The position numbers were made by a program, and so were the translations under genes. From CBDDBH01 sp965225625 (GTDB taxonomy: Bacteria > Pseudomonadota > Gammaproteobacteria > JADZEE01), in the NCBI GenBank assembly GCA_965225625.1, contig CBDDBH010000007.1, positions 1 to 39,597 on the forward strand: 39,597 nucleotides of DNA. The letters are read 5' to 3'. Below the pieces are notes generated by a model, which had not been told where the DNA came from, ran no database searches, and saw nothing but the letters and a program-made list of their open reading frames with translations. Of the stretch, positions 8,506 to 16,211 are shown piece after piece; the first letter of the stretch is position 1, and each line of letters opens with the position of its first letter.

Positions 8506-8534
8506 CTAACCGGCGTATCGCAACAAGGCGACTG

Positions 8535-9833
8535 TCAGATCGGCAACCGGTCCAGTGCTCGATACCAGGCAATCGAAGGCGCCAGAAACCACGGGGAGCC
8601 GTGGTACAACGGCCGCGAGCTGAATTTGGCAACATCCAACGGCGTATTTCCCTCGGCCGAGCCCAGCAATTTTTTACCCAGACGCATGCCCAGATAAGCT
8701 CCCATGGCAATGCCGAGGCCGCAATACCCCATGGCGTAATATAGACCCTCGTTTTCGCCGACATGAGGTAACTCGTCAAACGTATAGGCGACGAACCCCA
8801 TCCAACTATGTGTAATCCGGGTACGCCTGAGTTGCGGGAAAATTGCACTCATGGCGTCGTGCAGGCGCGGCGCACTCACGCGTGGGTCAGATTCCATATA
8901 GGCCACCCGCCCACCAAACAGCATGGATGTGCGATCCGGTGATAAACGATAATAAAAGACGACACGGCGAGTATCCGAGAAAGTACGCCCGTTCGGCGCC
9001 AATTCATCAGCCAACTCCGGCGCTAGTCCTTCGGTTGCAATAATGTAGCTTCCAATCGGGATGACACGGCGCCGCTGCCAGGGCGTAAGCGGACCGGTAT
9101 AGCCATTAGTGCCGATAACTACTTCGCGCGCACGCACCTCACCTTTCGACGTTGTGACCCGAAAACCGGCACCGTTGCGTTCGAGTGATTCGACTCGGCA
9201 ATGTGCAATCACCTGCACGCCGTGTGCTTGCGCAGACTTTAGTAAGCCGTCGTGAAACTTCGCCGGATGCAAGGCTGCCTGCTTCGTGAATACCGCACCA
9301 CCGAAATATCGCTCACTTCCGATTTCCGCTGTTTGCTCTTCGCGCGGCACCATATGCACAGCCTCATTGAACTCGCTCGGAAAATCTTTTAAGGCAGTGG
9401 CTAGTAATTCGTACTGACGGGGGTTATGTGCCGCAACGAAGTGCCCGGCACGATCCCAATCGCAATCGATGTTTTCGCCGCGAATGAAATCTTCTAGATA
9501 GTCGATGGCCCGATACCCTTCCAGCCGAATGTCAAGGGCGGTTTGGTAACCATACTTCGAGGTCAAATCGGCAAGGCCACGCTTGAAAGATGACGTCACC
9601 TGGCCACCATTGCGACTTGAGCATCCCCAGCCGGCTTCCTCGGCGTCTACTACCAGCGTCGAGCGGCCCGCCCGTGCCGTTTGCAACGCGGCCGACAACC
9701 CCGTGTAGCCCGAACCGACTACCAAAACATCGACTTCGGGTGGCGGCGTTTGCTCCGGTATAAACGGGCGAGGCACCGCGTCCCACCAGTAAGGGGTTTC
9801 TTTGCTGTCGGCTGTGTAAAGATCAAACGTCAT
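8535..9833 (-). CDS. FAD-dependent amine/amino-acid oxidoreductase (DAO fold, PuuB/OrdL-like)
   Basis: 432 residues. The N-terminal Rossmann motif is VVGSGYTGLSAAL (39-51) after a short leader with PYWW, and the FAD-binding C-terminal segment includes GYCGLGIAMGAYLG. GWGCSSRNGGQV is the usual second FAD contact of gamma-glutamylputrescine oxidase and related enzymes, and the PYWWDAVPRP leader also resembles that group. The family oxidises secondary or primary amines to imine with H2O2 or quinol formation. Here it stands alone, without puuA, puuC or puuD, so putrescine is only one option; a class III aminotransferase lies 9 kb away. No clear Shine-Dalgarno precedes the ATG. It is convergent with the RND gene. 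Confidence 0.85.
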   Translation of the reverse strand: MTFDLYTADSKETPYWWDAVPRPFIPEQTPPPEVDVLVVGSGYTGLSAALQTARAGRSTLVVDAEEAGWGCSSRNGGQVTSSFKRGLADLTSKYGYQTALDIRLEGYRAIDYLEDFIRGENIDCDWDRAGHFVAAHNPRQYELLATALKDFPSEFNEAVHMVPREEQTAEIGSERYFGGAVFTKQAALHPAKFHDGLLKSAQAHGVQVIAHCRVESLERNGAGFRVTTSKGEVRAREVVIGTNGYTGPLTPWQRRRVIPIGSYIIATEGLAPELADELAPNGRTFSDTRRVVFYYRLSPDRTSMLFGGRVAYMESDPRVSAPRLHDAMSAIFPQLRRTRITHSWMGFVAYTFDELPHVGENEGLYYAMGYCGLGIAMGAYLGMRLGKKLLGSAEGNTPLDVAKFSSRPLYHGSPWFLAPSIAWYRALDRLPI

Positions 9834-9895
9834 TTTAGAATTGTAAGCGCAGCGGTGAGTAATTCCCGCGCTTTTTTCACCGAGTCTTCTTAAAG

Positions 9896-9958
9896 TTACC
9901 CCTCATCCGACCGCAAGGGGAGAAGGGACCCGCTGATTAAGCCCCTCGCCAGGGGTAA
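9896..9958. repeat. Short intergenic repeat element with 8-bp inverted ends
   Basis: The stretch starts TTACCCCT (9896-9903) and ends AGGGGTAA (9951-9958), an exact inverted pair. Inside are CCGCAAGGGGAGAAGGGAC and a small CCCCT/AGGGG hairpin. A 14-bp start (TTACCCCTCATCCG) and a 23-bp internal part (20 of 23 identical) recur, in reverse orientation, at 25479-25661. Together with the non-coding setting this fits a dispersed intergenic repeat of the 'CCTCATCC...AAGGGGAGAAGG' kind seen in many proteobacteria. The rest of the 9834-10060 gap shows no gene. Confidence 0.5.
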
Positions 9959-10060
9959 AATAATGCGACGCTCCTTATCGCCCAGGGCTGCGGCTCCGAC
10001 TCGGTGTAGGCCCTGGCACAAAATGAGCTTCAACGAACTTCACCCGGAAAGCGAGTACGC

Positions 10061-10829
10061 ATGAATATTACAGATATGGCGGCAATAGTAACCGGCGGCG
10101 CAACCGGACTCGGCGCTGCCACCGCAGAACTTTTAAGCGCTACGGGGGCGAAGGTAACGATCCTGGGGCGTCGCGCAGATCTCGTTGCAGAGAAAGCCGC
10201 TGAAATCGATGCCCTGGGCGTCCCCTGTGATGTCACCGACGAAACCGCCACCCAAACAGCTTTTGCAACGGCCAACAACGCGCATGGCCCCGTTCGAATA
10301 CTGATCAACTGCGCTGCACTGACCCGTGCCTATCCTCTGCTATCTCCCGCAGGTGAACCCGCTTCGCTGCAGGATATGGCCGAGACGATATCGGTAAACG
10401 TGCTGGGGACATTGAACACAGTGCGGCTGGCCGCCGCGGAAATGGCAAAAGCCAATCCCGTTAACTCTGAGGGAACCCGTGGGGTGATCATCAACGTGTC
10501 GTCACTTAATGCCGATCACTGCTTAATTCCGGGTGCCGCACCGTATGTTGCGTCAAAAGGCGCCATAAACTCACTGACTCATGTGCTGGCAAACGAGTTG
10601 GGGCCACATGGTATTCGGGTAGTTACGATAGCGGCGGCTGCGTTCGAGACTGAGAACCTGCGCGCGAACATGCCTGCTGCAGGTCAGGCAAACCTGAACA
10701 AACGTATGGTCTTTCCCCAAACGCCTCGGCGCGCCGGAGGAATTTGCCAGGCTCGCCCTGCACGTGTGCGAAAACGAATTTATCAACGGCACGGTTCTCA
10801 GGATTACCGGCGGCATGCAACCGGGCTAA
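10061..10829 (+). pseudogene. Short-chain dehydrogenase/reductase (HSD10-like), 1-nt frameshift near codon 218
   Basis: The N-terminal part is a normal classical SDR: TGGATGLG cofactor loop (11-18), NCAA (83-86), and the catalytic Ser148, Tyr162 and Lys166 in VSSLN and YVASKGA. The family C-terminus (FPKRLGAPEEFA, then NEFINGTVLRITGG, then stop at 10829) is present but in the +1 frame. The switch occurs at the C run at 10715-10718. Removing one C restores a 255-residue protein of standard length. As written, the frame runs on to 10975 across the end of the porin gene, which is not credible. The intact second half argues for a very recent mutation or a homopolymer sequencing error. The related family acts on 3-hydroxyacyl-CoA or steroids. 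Confidence 0.8.
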
Positions 10830-10840
10830 CCCGAAACCCA

Positions 10841-12253
10841 TTAGAACGTCAGCGCAATCTGCCCGTAGATATAGGTTGGATCACCATTATCGTTTGCATT
10901 GGGTGCATCTTCGGCAAATTCACCTTTGAACAAGTGCGCGACACCAGCCTCGATGCGGACGTTGCCTGGCAATAATTCGTGGCGCATTCTCACGTCGATC
11001 TGATGACCTAGATAACGGCCGGAACTACCGCTCGGATCAATCACACGCGCGCTGGTCCATGCATCACGAGCGGATGCCAACCAATAAACACGATGCGCCA
11101 CGAAGGCCGAAGTAGCTGCCGTCGGCTTTAGCAGCAAACGCAATCCCGGCGTTATCACGTTGCTGCGCGCAAAAGGCCCATACTGCCCAGTAGGACCAAA
11201 ATCAAAGCGTCTGGATCCAAACAACGTATCAAACCGATTGTTGTCGTCGTCGCTTTGCGAATCATCGCCGCTGGCGTAGTCGAACTGAGCAAGCAGCCGT
11301 GGGTTCCAGGCGCTGTCGAATGTAAAACCGAGTTCCGCATGGTGAAAGTGAGCAAAGTGATCCAGATTCGGTCTCGCTAAGACGGTTGAACGCGATTCGC
11401 CAAACTGGAATGCGTTTTCGATCTGGTAATCGAAATTACCCCGGGCCGCTGGACGGAAAAACCGGAATCCAATGGTGATCAATTCCCGGTTGCGCGTTGC
11501 CAGACTTGCACTGTCGTCTTCGTGCAGACCAAAAACGAAGATCTCGCCCGAATCTCCCCAAAAGACGTTCTCGGCACGCCAATACACACCCCAGAATTTA
11601 ACGTCGGTATGTTCATCATCGAATTCAGTTTCGTTGGCCAGCAGTTTCGTGGGCGCCACGGGCCGGCGGTTGACCGGCAGCACGAAAAAAGCGCGAACGT
11701 GCTGCCCGTTCTGCAAGTTCAAGGACCAATCGACACCGGTGAACGCGTTTAAGGTGTTACGGAAGCGATTGCGCGCGACGAATCGGCGACTACCAATATC
11801 CATGGTCAATCGACCGACCGTCATATCGCTGGCGATATCACTGCCGCCCAGCGATGTGGTTTGCCAGTTAAGGTAAGCACGCAGCAGTTCCGTGGTGTTA
11901 ACCACCGAGGTGCTCAGCGGCGTGCCAGCGTCGGCAAGTTCCTGACGTGAGTCCTGCAACTCGGCTCCGAAAGTGATCGCTCCCCATTTGGCTTGAGCAT
12001 GCAGCAACGTACGCAGCAGAAATATTTGATCGCCGCCGTCACGAAAGGCCCGAAATTGTTCGTCCAGCGACTCATAACGCAGGCGAAAAGAGCCGCTTAA
12101 CGACAACCAATCCGGCAAGGCAACAGCATTGTTAAGGCGCCATGGCTGGGCATGCGCACTTGTCGATATGAGCACAGCGCCAAACAGTGCTAGAGCGGTG
12201 CGACAGCCAATCCATGACGTTGTGCCCCGGCCACGAATGAAGATTTTATACAT
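10841..12253 (-). CDS. Outer-membrane beta-barrel porin, alginate-export family
   Basis: 470 residues with a signal peptide (positively charged start, hydrophobic core LALFGAVLI, likely cleavage after SAHA near residue 35). Next comes LSGSFRLRYESLDEQFR, the opening strand typical of alginate_exp (AlgE-like) porins. The remainder alternates short amphipathic strands with Asp/Asn-rich loops, and the chain ends in YIYGQIALTF with the terminal Phe recognised by the Bam machinery. The family forms diffusion pores for anionic sugars or small organic acids; the true solute is unknown. It converges on the SDR with only 11 bp between the two stop codons. No alginate biosynthesis genes are present. Confidence 0.82.
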   Translation of the reverse strand: MYKIFIRGRGTTSWIGCRTALALFGAVLISTSAHAQPWRLNNAVALPDWLSLSGSFRLRYESLDEQFRAFRDGGDQIFLLRTLLHAQAKWGAITFGAELQDSRQELADAGTPLSTSVVNTTELLRAYLNWQTTSLGGSDIASDMTVGRLTMDIGSRRFVARNRFRNTLNAFTGVDWSLNLQNGQHVRAFFVLPVNRRPVAPTKLLANETEFDDEHTDVKFWGVYWRAENVFWGDSGEIFVFGLHEDDSASLATRNRELITIGFRFFRPAARGNFDYQIENAFQFGESRSTVLARPNLDHFAHFHHAELGFTFDSAWNPRLLAQFDYASGDDSQSDDDNNRFDTLFGSRRFDFGPTGQYGPFARSNVITPGLRLLLKPTAATSAFVAHRVYWLASARDAWTSARVIDPSGSSGRYLGHQIDVRMRHELLPGNVRIEAGVAHLFKGEFAEDAPNANDNGDPTYIYGQIALTF

Positions 12254-12331
12254 GATGTTTTTATTTCAGCAGCCGTTGCCGAGGCCGGCAAATGCCATTG
12301 CGCAGCCATGGGATCGCGCATTATAAGAATA

Positions 12332-13069
12332 TTAGGGATCTACAGGCGAGCGCGTGCTGTGAGCTACATAAACCGTACTGGCGGACACGCCCCCGGTATA
12401 AGGATTGGCAAACTCAACAACGTGAGCCTGTGTGGCGGCGAACACCGATTCCAAGATCAGCGAAAAGTCATCATCGGGCGGATCGTTTGACCACAGCGCG
12501 AACACACCGCCTGGGTGCAGATGCGAGGTAAGCGCCCGCAAACCATCGCTTTGATAAAAGTCCGCGTTCTGCGGGTGCAGTACATGGCGTGGCGAATGAT
12601 CGATATCGAGCAGGATTGCGTGGAATCGGCGTCCCGGACTCAAACTGTCCAAGGCGGGTCCGGATCTGGCCGCCAGTTCGAAGAAGTCGCCCACGGCGAG
12701 TCGGCAGCGGGGATCGCCGGTAAGTGATGCGCCCAGTGGAACCAGGCCGCGTTGGTGCCACTCGACTACGTCTTCCAGGGCCTCAATGACCAGCAGCGAG
12801 CTGACCGTATCGTGCTTGAGCACGGCGGCTGCGGTATACCCCAACCCCAGCCCGCCAACAGCCACATCGACGTGGGCCTGCGTCATTGATGCCAGTCCCA
12901 ATTCGGCCAGAGCTGTCTCGCCGACCGTGAACAAACTCGACATCAGATACTCGTCACCGAGCTTCACTTCCAACACCGCTTCGCCGCCTAACAGTGGCTC
13001 CCGGCGGCGGCGCAGGACCAAATCGCCCAGTTCCGTGCGGCGATAATAGAGTTCTTCAAGCTCAACCAT
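12332..13069 (-). CDS. Spermidine-synthase-like class I SAM-binding protein
   Basis: 245 residues from the ATG at 13069 (a TTG at 13093 would add eight residues). The N-terminal strand module (ELYYRRTELGDLVLRRR) and the Rossmann core VAVGGLGLGYTAAA, followed by VIEALEDVVEW and ILLDIDHSPRHVLH, match the spermidine synthase-like superfamily. The nucleotide motif GGLGLGY is close to GGGDGG but lacks the Asp used by true aminopropyltransferases. HSPRHVLHP resembles a widespread group of 'spermidine synthase' proteins of unknown activity. It sits 101 bp behind the RidA-like gene on the same strand. True polyamine synthesis is possible but unlikely. Confidence 0.7.
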   Translation of the reverse strand: MVELEELYYRRTELGDLVLRRRREPLLGGEAVLEVKLGDEYLMSSLFTVGETALAELGLASMTQAHVDVAVGGLGLGYTAAAVLKHDTVSSLLVIEALEDVVEWHQRGLVPLGASLTGDPRCRLAVGDFFELAARSGPALDSLSPGRRFHAILLDIDHSPRHVLHPQNADFYQSDGLRALTSHLHPGGVFALWSNDPPDDDFSLILESVFAATQAHVVEFANPYTGGVSASTVYVAHSTRSPVDP

Positions 13070-13170
13070 TGCCTGCGTCCAAGGTGCAACCAAGCGCGCT
13101 GCGCGGTCTCCGTGTTAATCCCGGGCATACTTCGATCAGGATCATAGATACGCTGTGCGGCGGTAGAGCC

Positions 13171-13590
13171 TCATACGTCGGCAGGTACAATCGCAACCGC
13201 ATTGAGTTCGAATTTCATGGCGTCGAATGCCAGCCGAGGTGCCGGAATGAGAGTGCTTGCGGGTTTGCTGTCTCCCCAAAGAGCGACCGTCTCGCGCTCC
13301 AGCGCTGCGAGCATCGCCTCAGTCTGGTTCACTACTAATACGGTTATGTGAGCCACGTGTTCCGGCCTGCTCCCGGCGGCCTGCAATGCAACGGCGAAGT
13401 TGTGAAACGCCTGGCGGATCTGCTCGGTCATGTCTTCGGAGACAATCTCGCCTTTTTCATTGGCGCCGTATTGGCCGGAGAAAAAAGCCAGCCTAGCGCC
13501 CGGCGGAGTCACGACAATCTGGCTGTAATAGCGTGAGGAATCGCATAATCCAGAAGGATTGATTCTGTTCAGTTGGTTGCTGCTGGCCAT
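13171..13590 (-). CDS. RidA/YjgF family protein, non-archetypal (catalytic Arg absent)
   Basis: 139 residues covering the whole YjgF/YER057c/UK114 fold: FFSGQYGANEKGEIV, then EQIRQAFHNFAVALQAAG, VAHITVLVVN and the C-terminal FELNAVAIV strand. Archetypal RidA enzymes hydrolyse 2-aminoacrylate and need the Arg in the 'RS.V.V..LP' segment. Here the matching stretch is PASTLIPAPRLAF, with Ala in place of that Arg, so imine deaminase activity is doubtful. It may belong to one of the other Rid subfamilies. Strong Shine-Dalgarno GGGAGG precedes the ATG at 13590. The spermidine-synthase-like gene follows on the same strand. Confidence 0.85.
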   Translation of the reverse strand: MASSNQLNRINPSGLCDSSRYYSQIVVTPPGARLAFFSGQYGANEKGEIVSEDMTEQIRQAFHNFAVALQAAGSRPEHVAHITVLVVNQTEAMLAALERETVALWGDSKPASTLIPAPRLAFDAMKFELNAVAIVPADV

Positions 13591-13867
13591 TTACACCTCC
13601 CGAGTTCTGGCGACAGTACATGTTATTGGTGGATATTCAATTACCTTGTTGTCGATGAGCAATACAGTGTTCGTGCAAAGGCTCCGACGATGCGCTATGC
13701 TCCGCCTCACTTTAACGCCAAATGTGAGATCGGCGTTGGGTGATTCGCAGTTTTCCTCCTGTTAGTCCGGCTTAGCTCGATACGTTTGTGCGGCTCCGCC
13801 CAAACAGTCTGGATCACCCGCGATCGGCACCGATTAGCGACACACCCATGTATAGCGAGAAACGAGT

Positions 13868-14143
13868 ATGAAATTATATGTCGGCAACCTGGCCTACGGC
13901 GTCACTGAAGATGAGCTGCGTGAGACATTTACCGCGTTCGGCACCGTCGATAGCGTTGACCTTATCAAGGACAAATTCTCCGGTGAATCCAAAGGCTTTG
14001 GCTTCGTCGAGATGACCAATAACAGCGAAGCCGATACTGCCATCAAAGGGCTGAACGGAACTGCGCTGAGCGGTCGCAACATCAAAGTCAACCAGGCCCA
14101 GCCGCGTGGCAGCCGGCCATCCAGCCGAGGCCGTCGCCGCTAA
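13868..14143 (+). CDS. RNA-binding protein with a single RRM domain
   Basis: A 91-residue protein made almost entirely of one RNA recognition motif: RNP2 LYVGNL (3-8), RNP1 KGFGFVEM (42-49) and the beta4 strand NIKVNQA. A basic tail follows, rich in Arg, Ser and Gly (RGSRPSSRGRRR). Bacterial single-RRM proteins of this type are often cold-induced and are thought to act as RNA chaperones. The 277-bp gap upstream (13591-13867) holds no other gene and could contain a long leader, but I see no defined cold-shock element. A GAGAAACGAG stretch precedes the ATG. Confidence 0.92.
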   Translation: MKLYVGNLAYGVTEDELRETFTAFGTVDSVDLIKDKFSGESKGFGFVEMTNNSEADTAIKGLNGTALSGRNIKVNQAQPRGSRPSSRGRRR

Positions 14144-14338
14144 GGAATTTTGTTTAGCGCGCTCGCACCCGCGTCCATTAGCTGCTCATCCGGACTTTGT
14201 TGCCGCCGGTAATGGCGACGACTGCACGTCGATTGTCGGTTGCCGCACGGTAACACCTAGCAGAGCGCTGATCGGACCCAGACCGGTCTGCCCGGCTTTC
14301 GCCTCATCGACTTTCACTCATACCCGGTACGAATCACC

Positions 14339-14344
14339 TATACT
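14339..14344 (+). promoter_or_regulatory. Possible -10 box for the Rieske dioxygenase operon
   Basis: TATACT lies 27 bp before the chosen start of the dioxygenase alpha gene and would place transcription start about 20 nt upstream of the ATG. No convincing -35 element is seen at 16-18 bp spacing, so this is weak. The preceding 14144-14338 region shows no gene. Confidence 0.25.
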
Positions 14345-14371
14345 GTGGCCGATTGTTCTGGAGAAGTTGAG

Positions 14372-15661
14372 ATGGACGCTGCAGCTTCCGATGAGTCGCT
14401 GGTTGACGCTGAACGCGGCCTGATCAGTCGTCGAATATTTGTCGATCCCGACATCTACGAACAGGAACTCGACCGTGTGTTCAGCCGGTCATGGCTGTAC
14501 CTCGGTCACGAGTCACAGATCCCCGATCCCGGGGATTACTTCACCACCTACATGGCTGAAGATCCCATCATCGTTACGCGCGATAAATCCGGAATAATCC
14601 ACGCATTTCTCAATTCGTGCCGACATCGTGGCATGCGCGTGTGCCGCTCGGACAAAGGCAATACCCAGACATTTACCTGTCCCTACCACGGTTGGAGCTA
14701 CTCCTCGCAAGGCCAACTGCGCGGTGTGCCGCGGCTGGAAACCGGCTACTTCGGCGAGTTGGATAAAAGTGCCTGGGGCCTGATCGAAGTCCCTCGACTG
14801 GAGCACTACAAAGGTCTGTTGTGGGCCAATTGGGACACTTCGGCACCCGACTTCAAAGATTATCTGGGTGGTATGGGTTTCTACTTCGACCTGTCGATCG
14901 ACCGGATGCCGGGTGGTCTCGAGGCAATCGGCGGAATGCACAAGTGGACCATCGACACTAACTGGAAATTTGCGGCGGACAACTTTGTCGGTGACATGTA
15001 TCACGTGCCGATGACCCATGGCGCTGCCAATGCGGTGGGTATGCGCAAACCGTGGGGTGATGAGGGTTATCAGATTTCACCGGGTGGCGGACACGGCTTT
15101 GGCGGTGAATACGGTGGGCTGGCTGAAGGTGCCGCCGTGCAGGACGCGTATACCCCGTTCGTCAAAGAGATGCGCGCTCAGATCGCAGCGGAAAAGGGCG
15201 AATTTATCGAGAAGATTGTACCCATCGGTCACGGCACTATTTTTCCGAATTTTTCCTATCTGGACACACTCAGATTTCGCACTTTCCGGGTCTGGCACCC
15301 CAAGGGACCGCGACAAATTGATGTTTACGCGTGGTGCATGGTCGATAAAGCCTTGCCAGATGATCTGAAGGAGGCTGTACGTCGTCAGTACATCCTAGCT
15401 TTCGGGCCCAAGGGTTTTTTTGAAGAGGACGATGGCGAGAACTGGAGTCAGTGTACCGCCGGACTCAGCGGTTGGCGCGCGCGCCAGTCGGCGCTCAACT
15501 ATCAAATGGGTCGCGGTCACGAGCGCCCGGTCAGTGAGGTACTCGGTGATGGACTGCCTGGCGTCATGGGGGGGATCTGGAGCGAGATCAACCAACGCGC
15601 CTTCTACAAGCATTGGTCCGAACTCATGGCGACACCTAGAACGGCCGTCGTACAGGACTAA
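14372..15661 (+). CDS. Aromatic-ring-hydroxylating (Rieske) dioxygenase, large (alpha) subunit
   Basis: 429 residues from the ATG at 14372, which has GGAG eight bases upstream; a GTG at 14345 is less likely. The Rieske [2Fe-2S] ligands are C83 and H85 (SCRHRGM) and C103 and H106 (TCPYHGW). The catalytic domain holds the mononuclear iron site NFVGDMYHVPMTHGA with H211 and H216. The pattern places it with alpha subunits of benzoate/phenylpropionate/biphenyl-type oxygenases, which add O2 to aromatic rings using electrons from a ferredoxin and reductase. The beta subunit follows after 6 bp; the electron carriers are not in the window. The substrate cannot be assigned from sequence alone. Confidence 0.88.
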   Translation: MDAAASDESLVDAERGLISRRIFVDPDIYEQELDRVFSRSWLYLGHESQIPDPGDYFTTYMAEDPIIVTRDKSGIIHAFLNSCRHRGMRVCRSDKGNTQTFTCPYHGWSYSSQGQLRGVPRLETGYFGELDKSAWGLIEVPRLEHYKGLLWANWDTSAPDFKDYLGGMGFYFDLSIDRMPGGLEAIGGMHKWTIDTNWKFAADNFVGDMYHVPMTHGAANAVGMRKPWGDEGYQISPGGGHGFGGEYGGLAEGAAVQDAYTPFVKEMRAQIAAEKGEFIEKIVPIGHGTIFPNFSYLDTLRFRTFRVWHPKGPRQIDVYAWCMVDKALPDDLKEAVRRQYILAFGPKGFFEEDDGENWSQCTAGLSGWRARQSALNYQMGRGHERPVSEVLGDGLPGVMGGIWSEINQRAFYKHWSELMATPRTAVVQD

Positions 15662-15667
15662 GCCGCG

Positions 15668-16180
15668 ATGGAATCGGCGACAGCGGACCCGGTCCTGATC
15701 ACAGCTGTCGAGCAGTTTCTCTACGACGAAGCTGCGTTGCTCGATGAACGCCGTTACGAAGAGTGGTTGGCGCTTTTCACACCCGACTCGCGTTACACCA
15801 TGCCCATCGTGTCTACCCGCGAGAGCGGCGAAGACGAGATCGGGCCGCCCGGCGATTTGGCCTATGTCGACGACACCATCGAGACGCTGACCTTGCGGAT
15901 TAAGCGCCTGTACACCGGCAAAGCCTGGTCAGAGGAGCCGCCCTCGCGCACTACCCGGTTCATCTCCAATGTGCGCGTCGCGCCGCCGCGCGGCAGTGAT
16001 TACGACGTGCGCTGCAATTTTATCGTCTATCGAACCCGACTGGAAAAAGAAGTCGACCTGTTCGTTGGCGCACGCGCCGACCAACTTCGGCGCGAGGGTG
16101 ACGGCTGGCGCATCGCGCAACGAAGCATAGTGCTCAAGCAGAGTGTGTTGCCACACAACAATCTCAGCGTTTTTTTCTAA
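15668..16180 (+). CDS. Aromatic-ring-hydroxylating dioxygenase, small (beta) subunit
   Basis: 170 residues with the SnoaL/NTF2-like cone fold of dioxygenase beta subunits. EQFLYDEAALLDERRYEEWL (about 15-34) is the standard opening helix pair, followed by LFTPDSRYTMP, then the RTTRFISNVRV strand and the sheet ending in GWRIAQRSIVLKQSVL. The length is typical. It begins 6 bp after the alpha stop without a clear Shine-Dalgarno of its own, suggesting translational coupling, and 31 bp later the PQQ dehydrogenase starts. The beta subunit is structural and gives the alpha3beta3 hexamer. Confidence 0.88.
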   Translation: MESATADPVLITAVEQFLYDEAALLDERRYEEWLALFTPDSRYTMPIVSTRESGEDEIGPPGDLAYVDDTIETLTLRIKRLYTGKAWSEEPPSRTTRFISNVRVAPPRGSDYDVRCNFIVYRTRLEKEVDLFVGARADQLRREGDGWRIAQRSIVLKQSVLPHNNLSVFF

Positions 16181-16211
16181 CAACCTGGGAAGCGGCCAAA
16201 GGAGACTACTC

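Noticed and set aside
10719..10975. Continuation of the SDR frame past the frameshift
   Set aside because: The downstream 85 residues have no SDR similarity and overlap the porin gene; the true C-terminus is in the +1 frame.
16143..16211. Earlier ATG start for the PQQ dehydrogenase
   Set aside because: It lies within the dioxygenase beta gene, while the GTG at 16212 has a textbook ribosome site and directly precedes the signal peptide.
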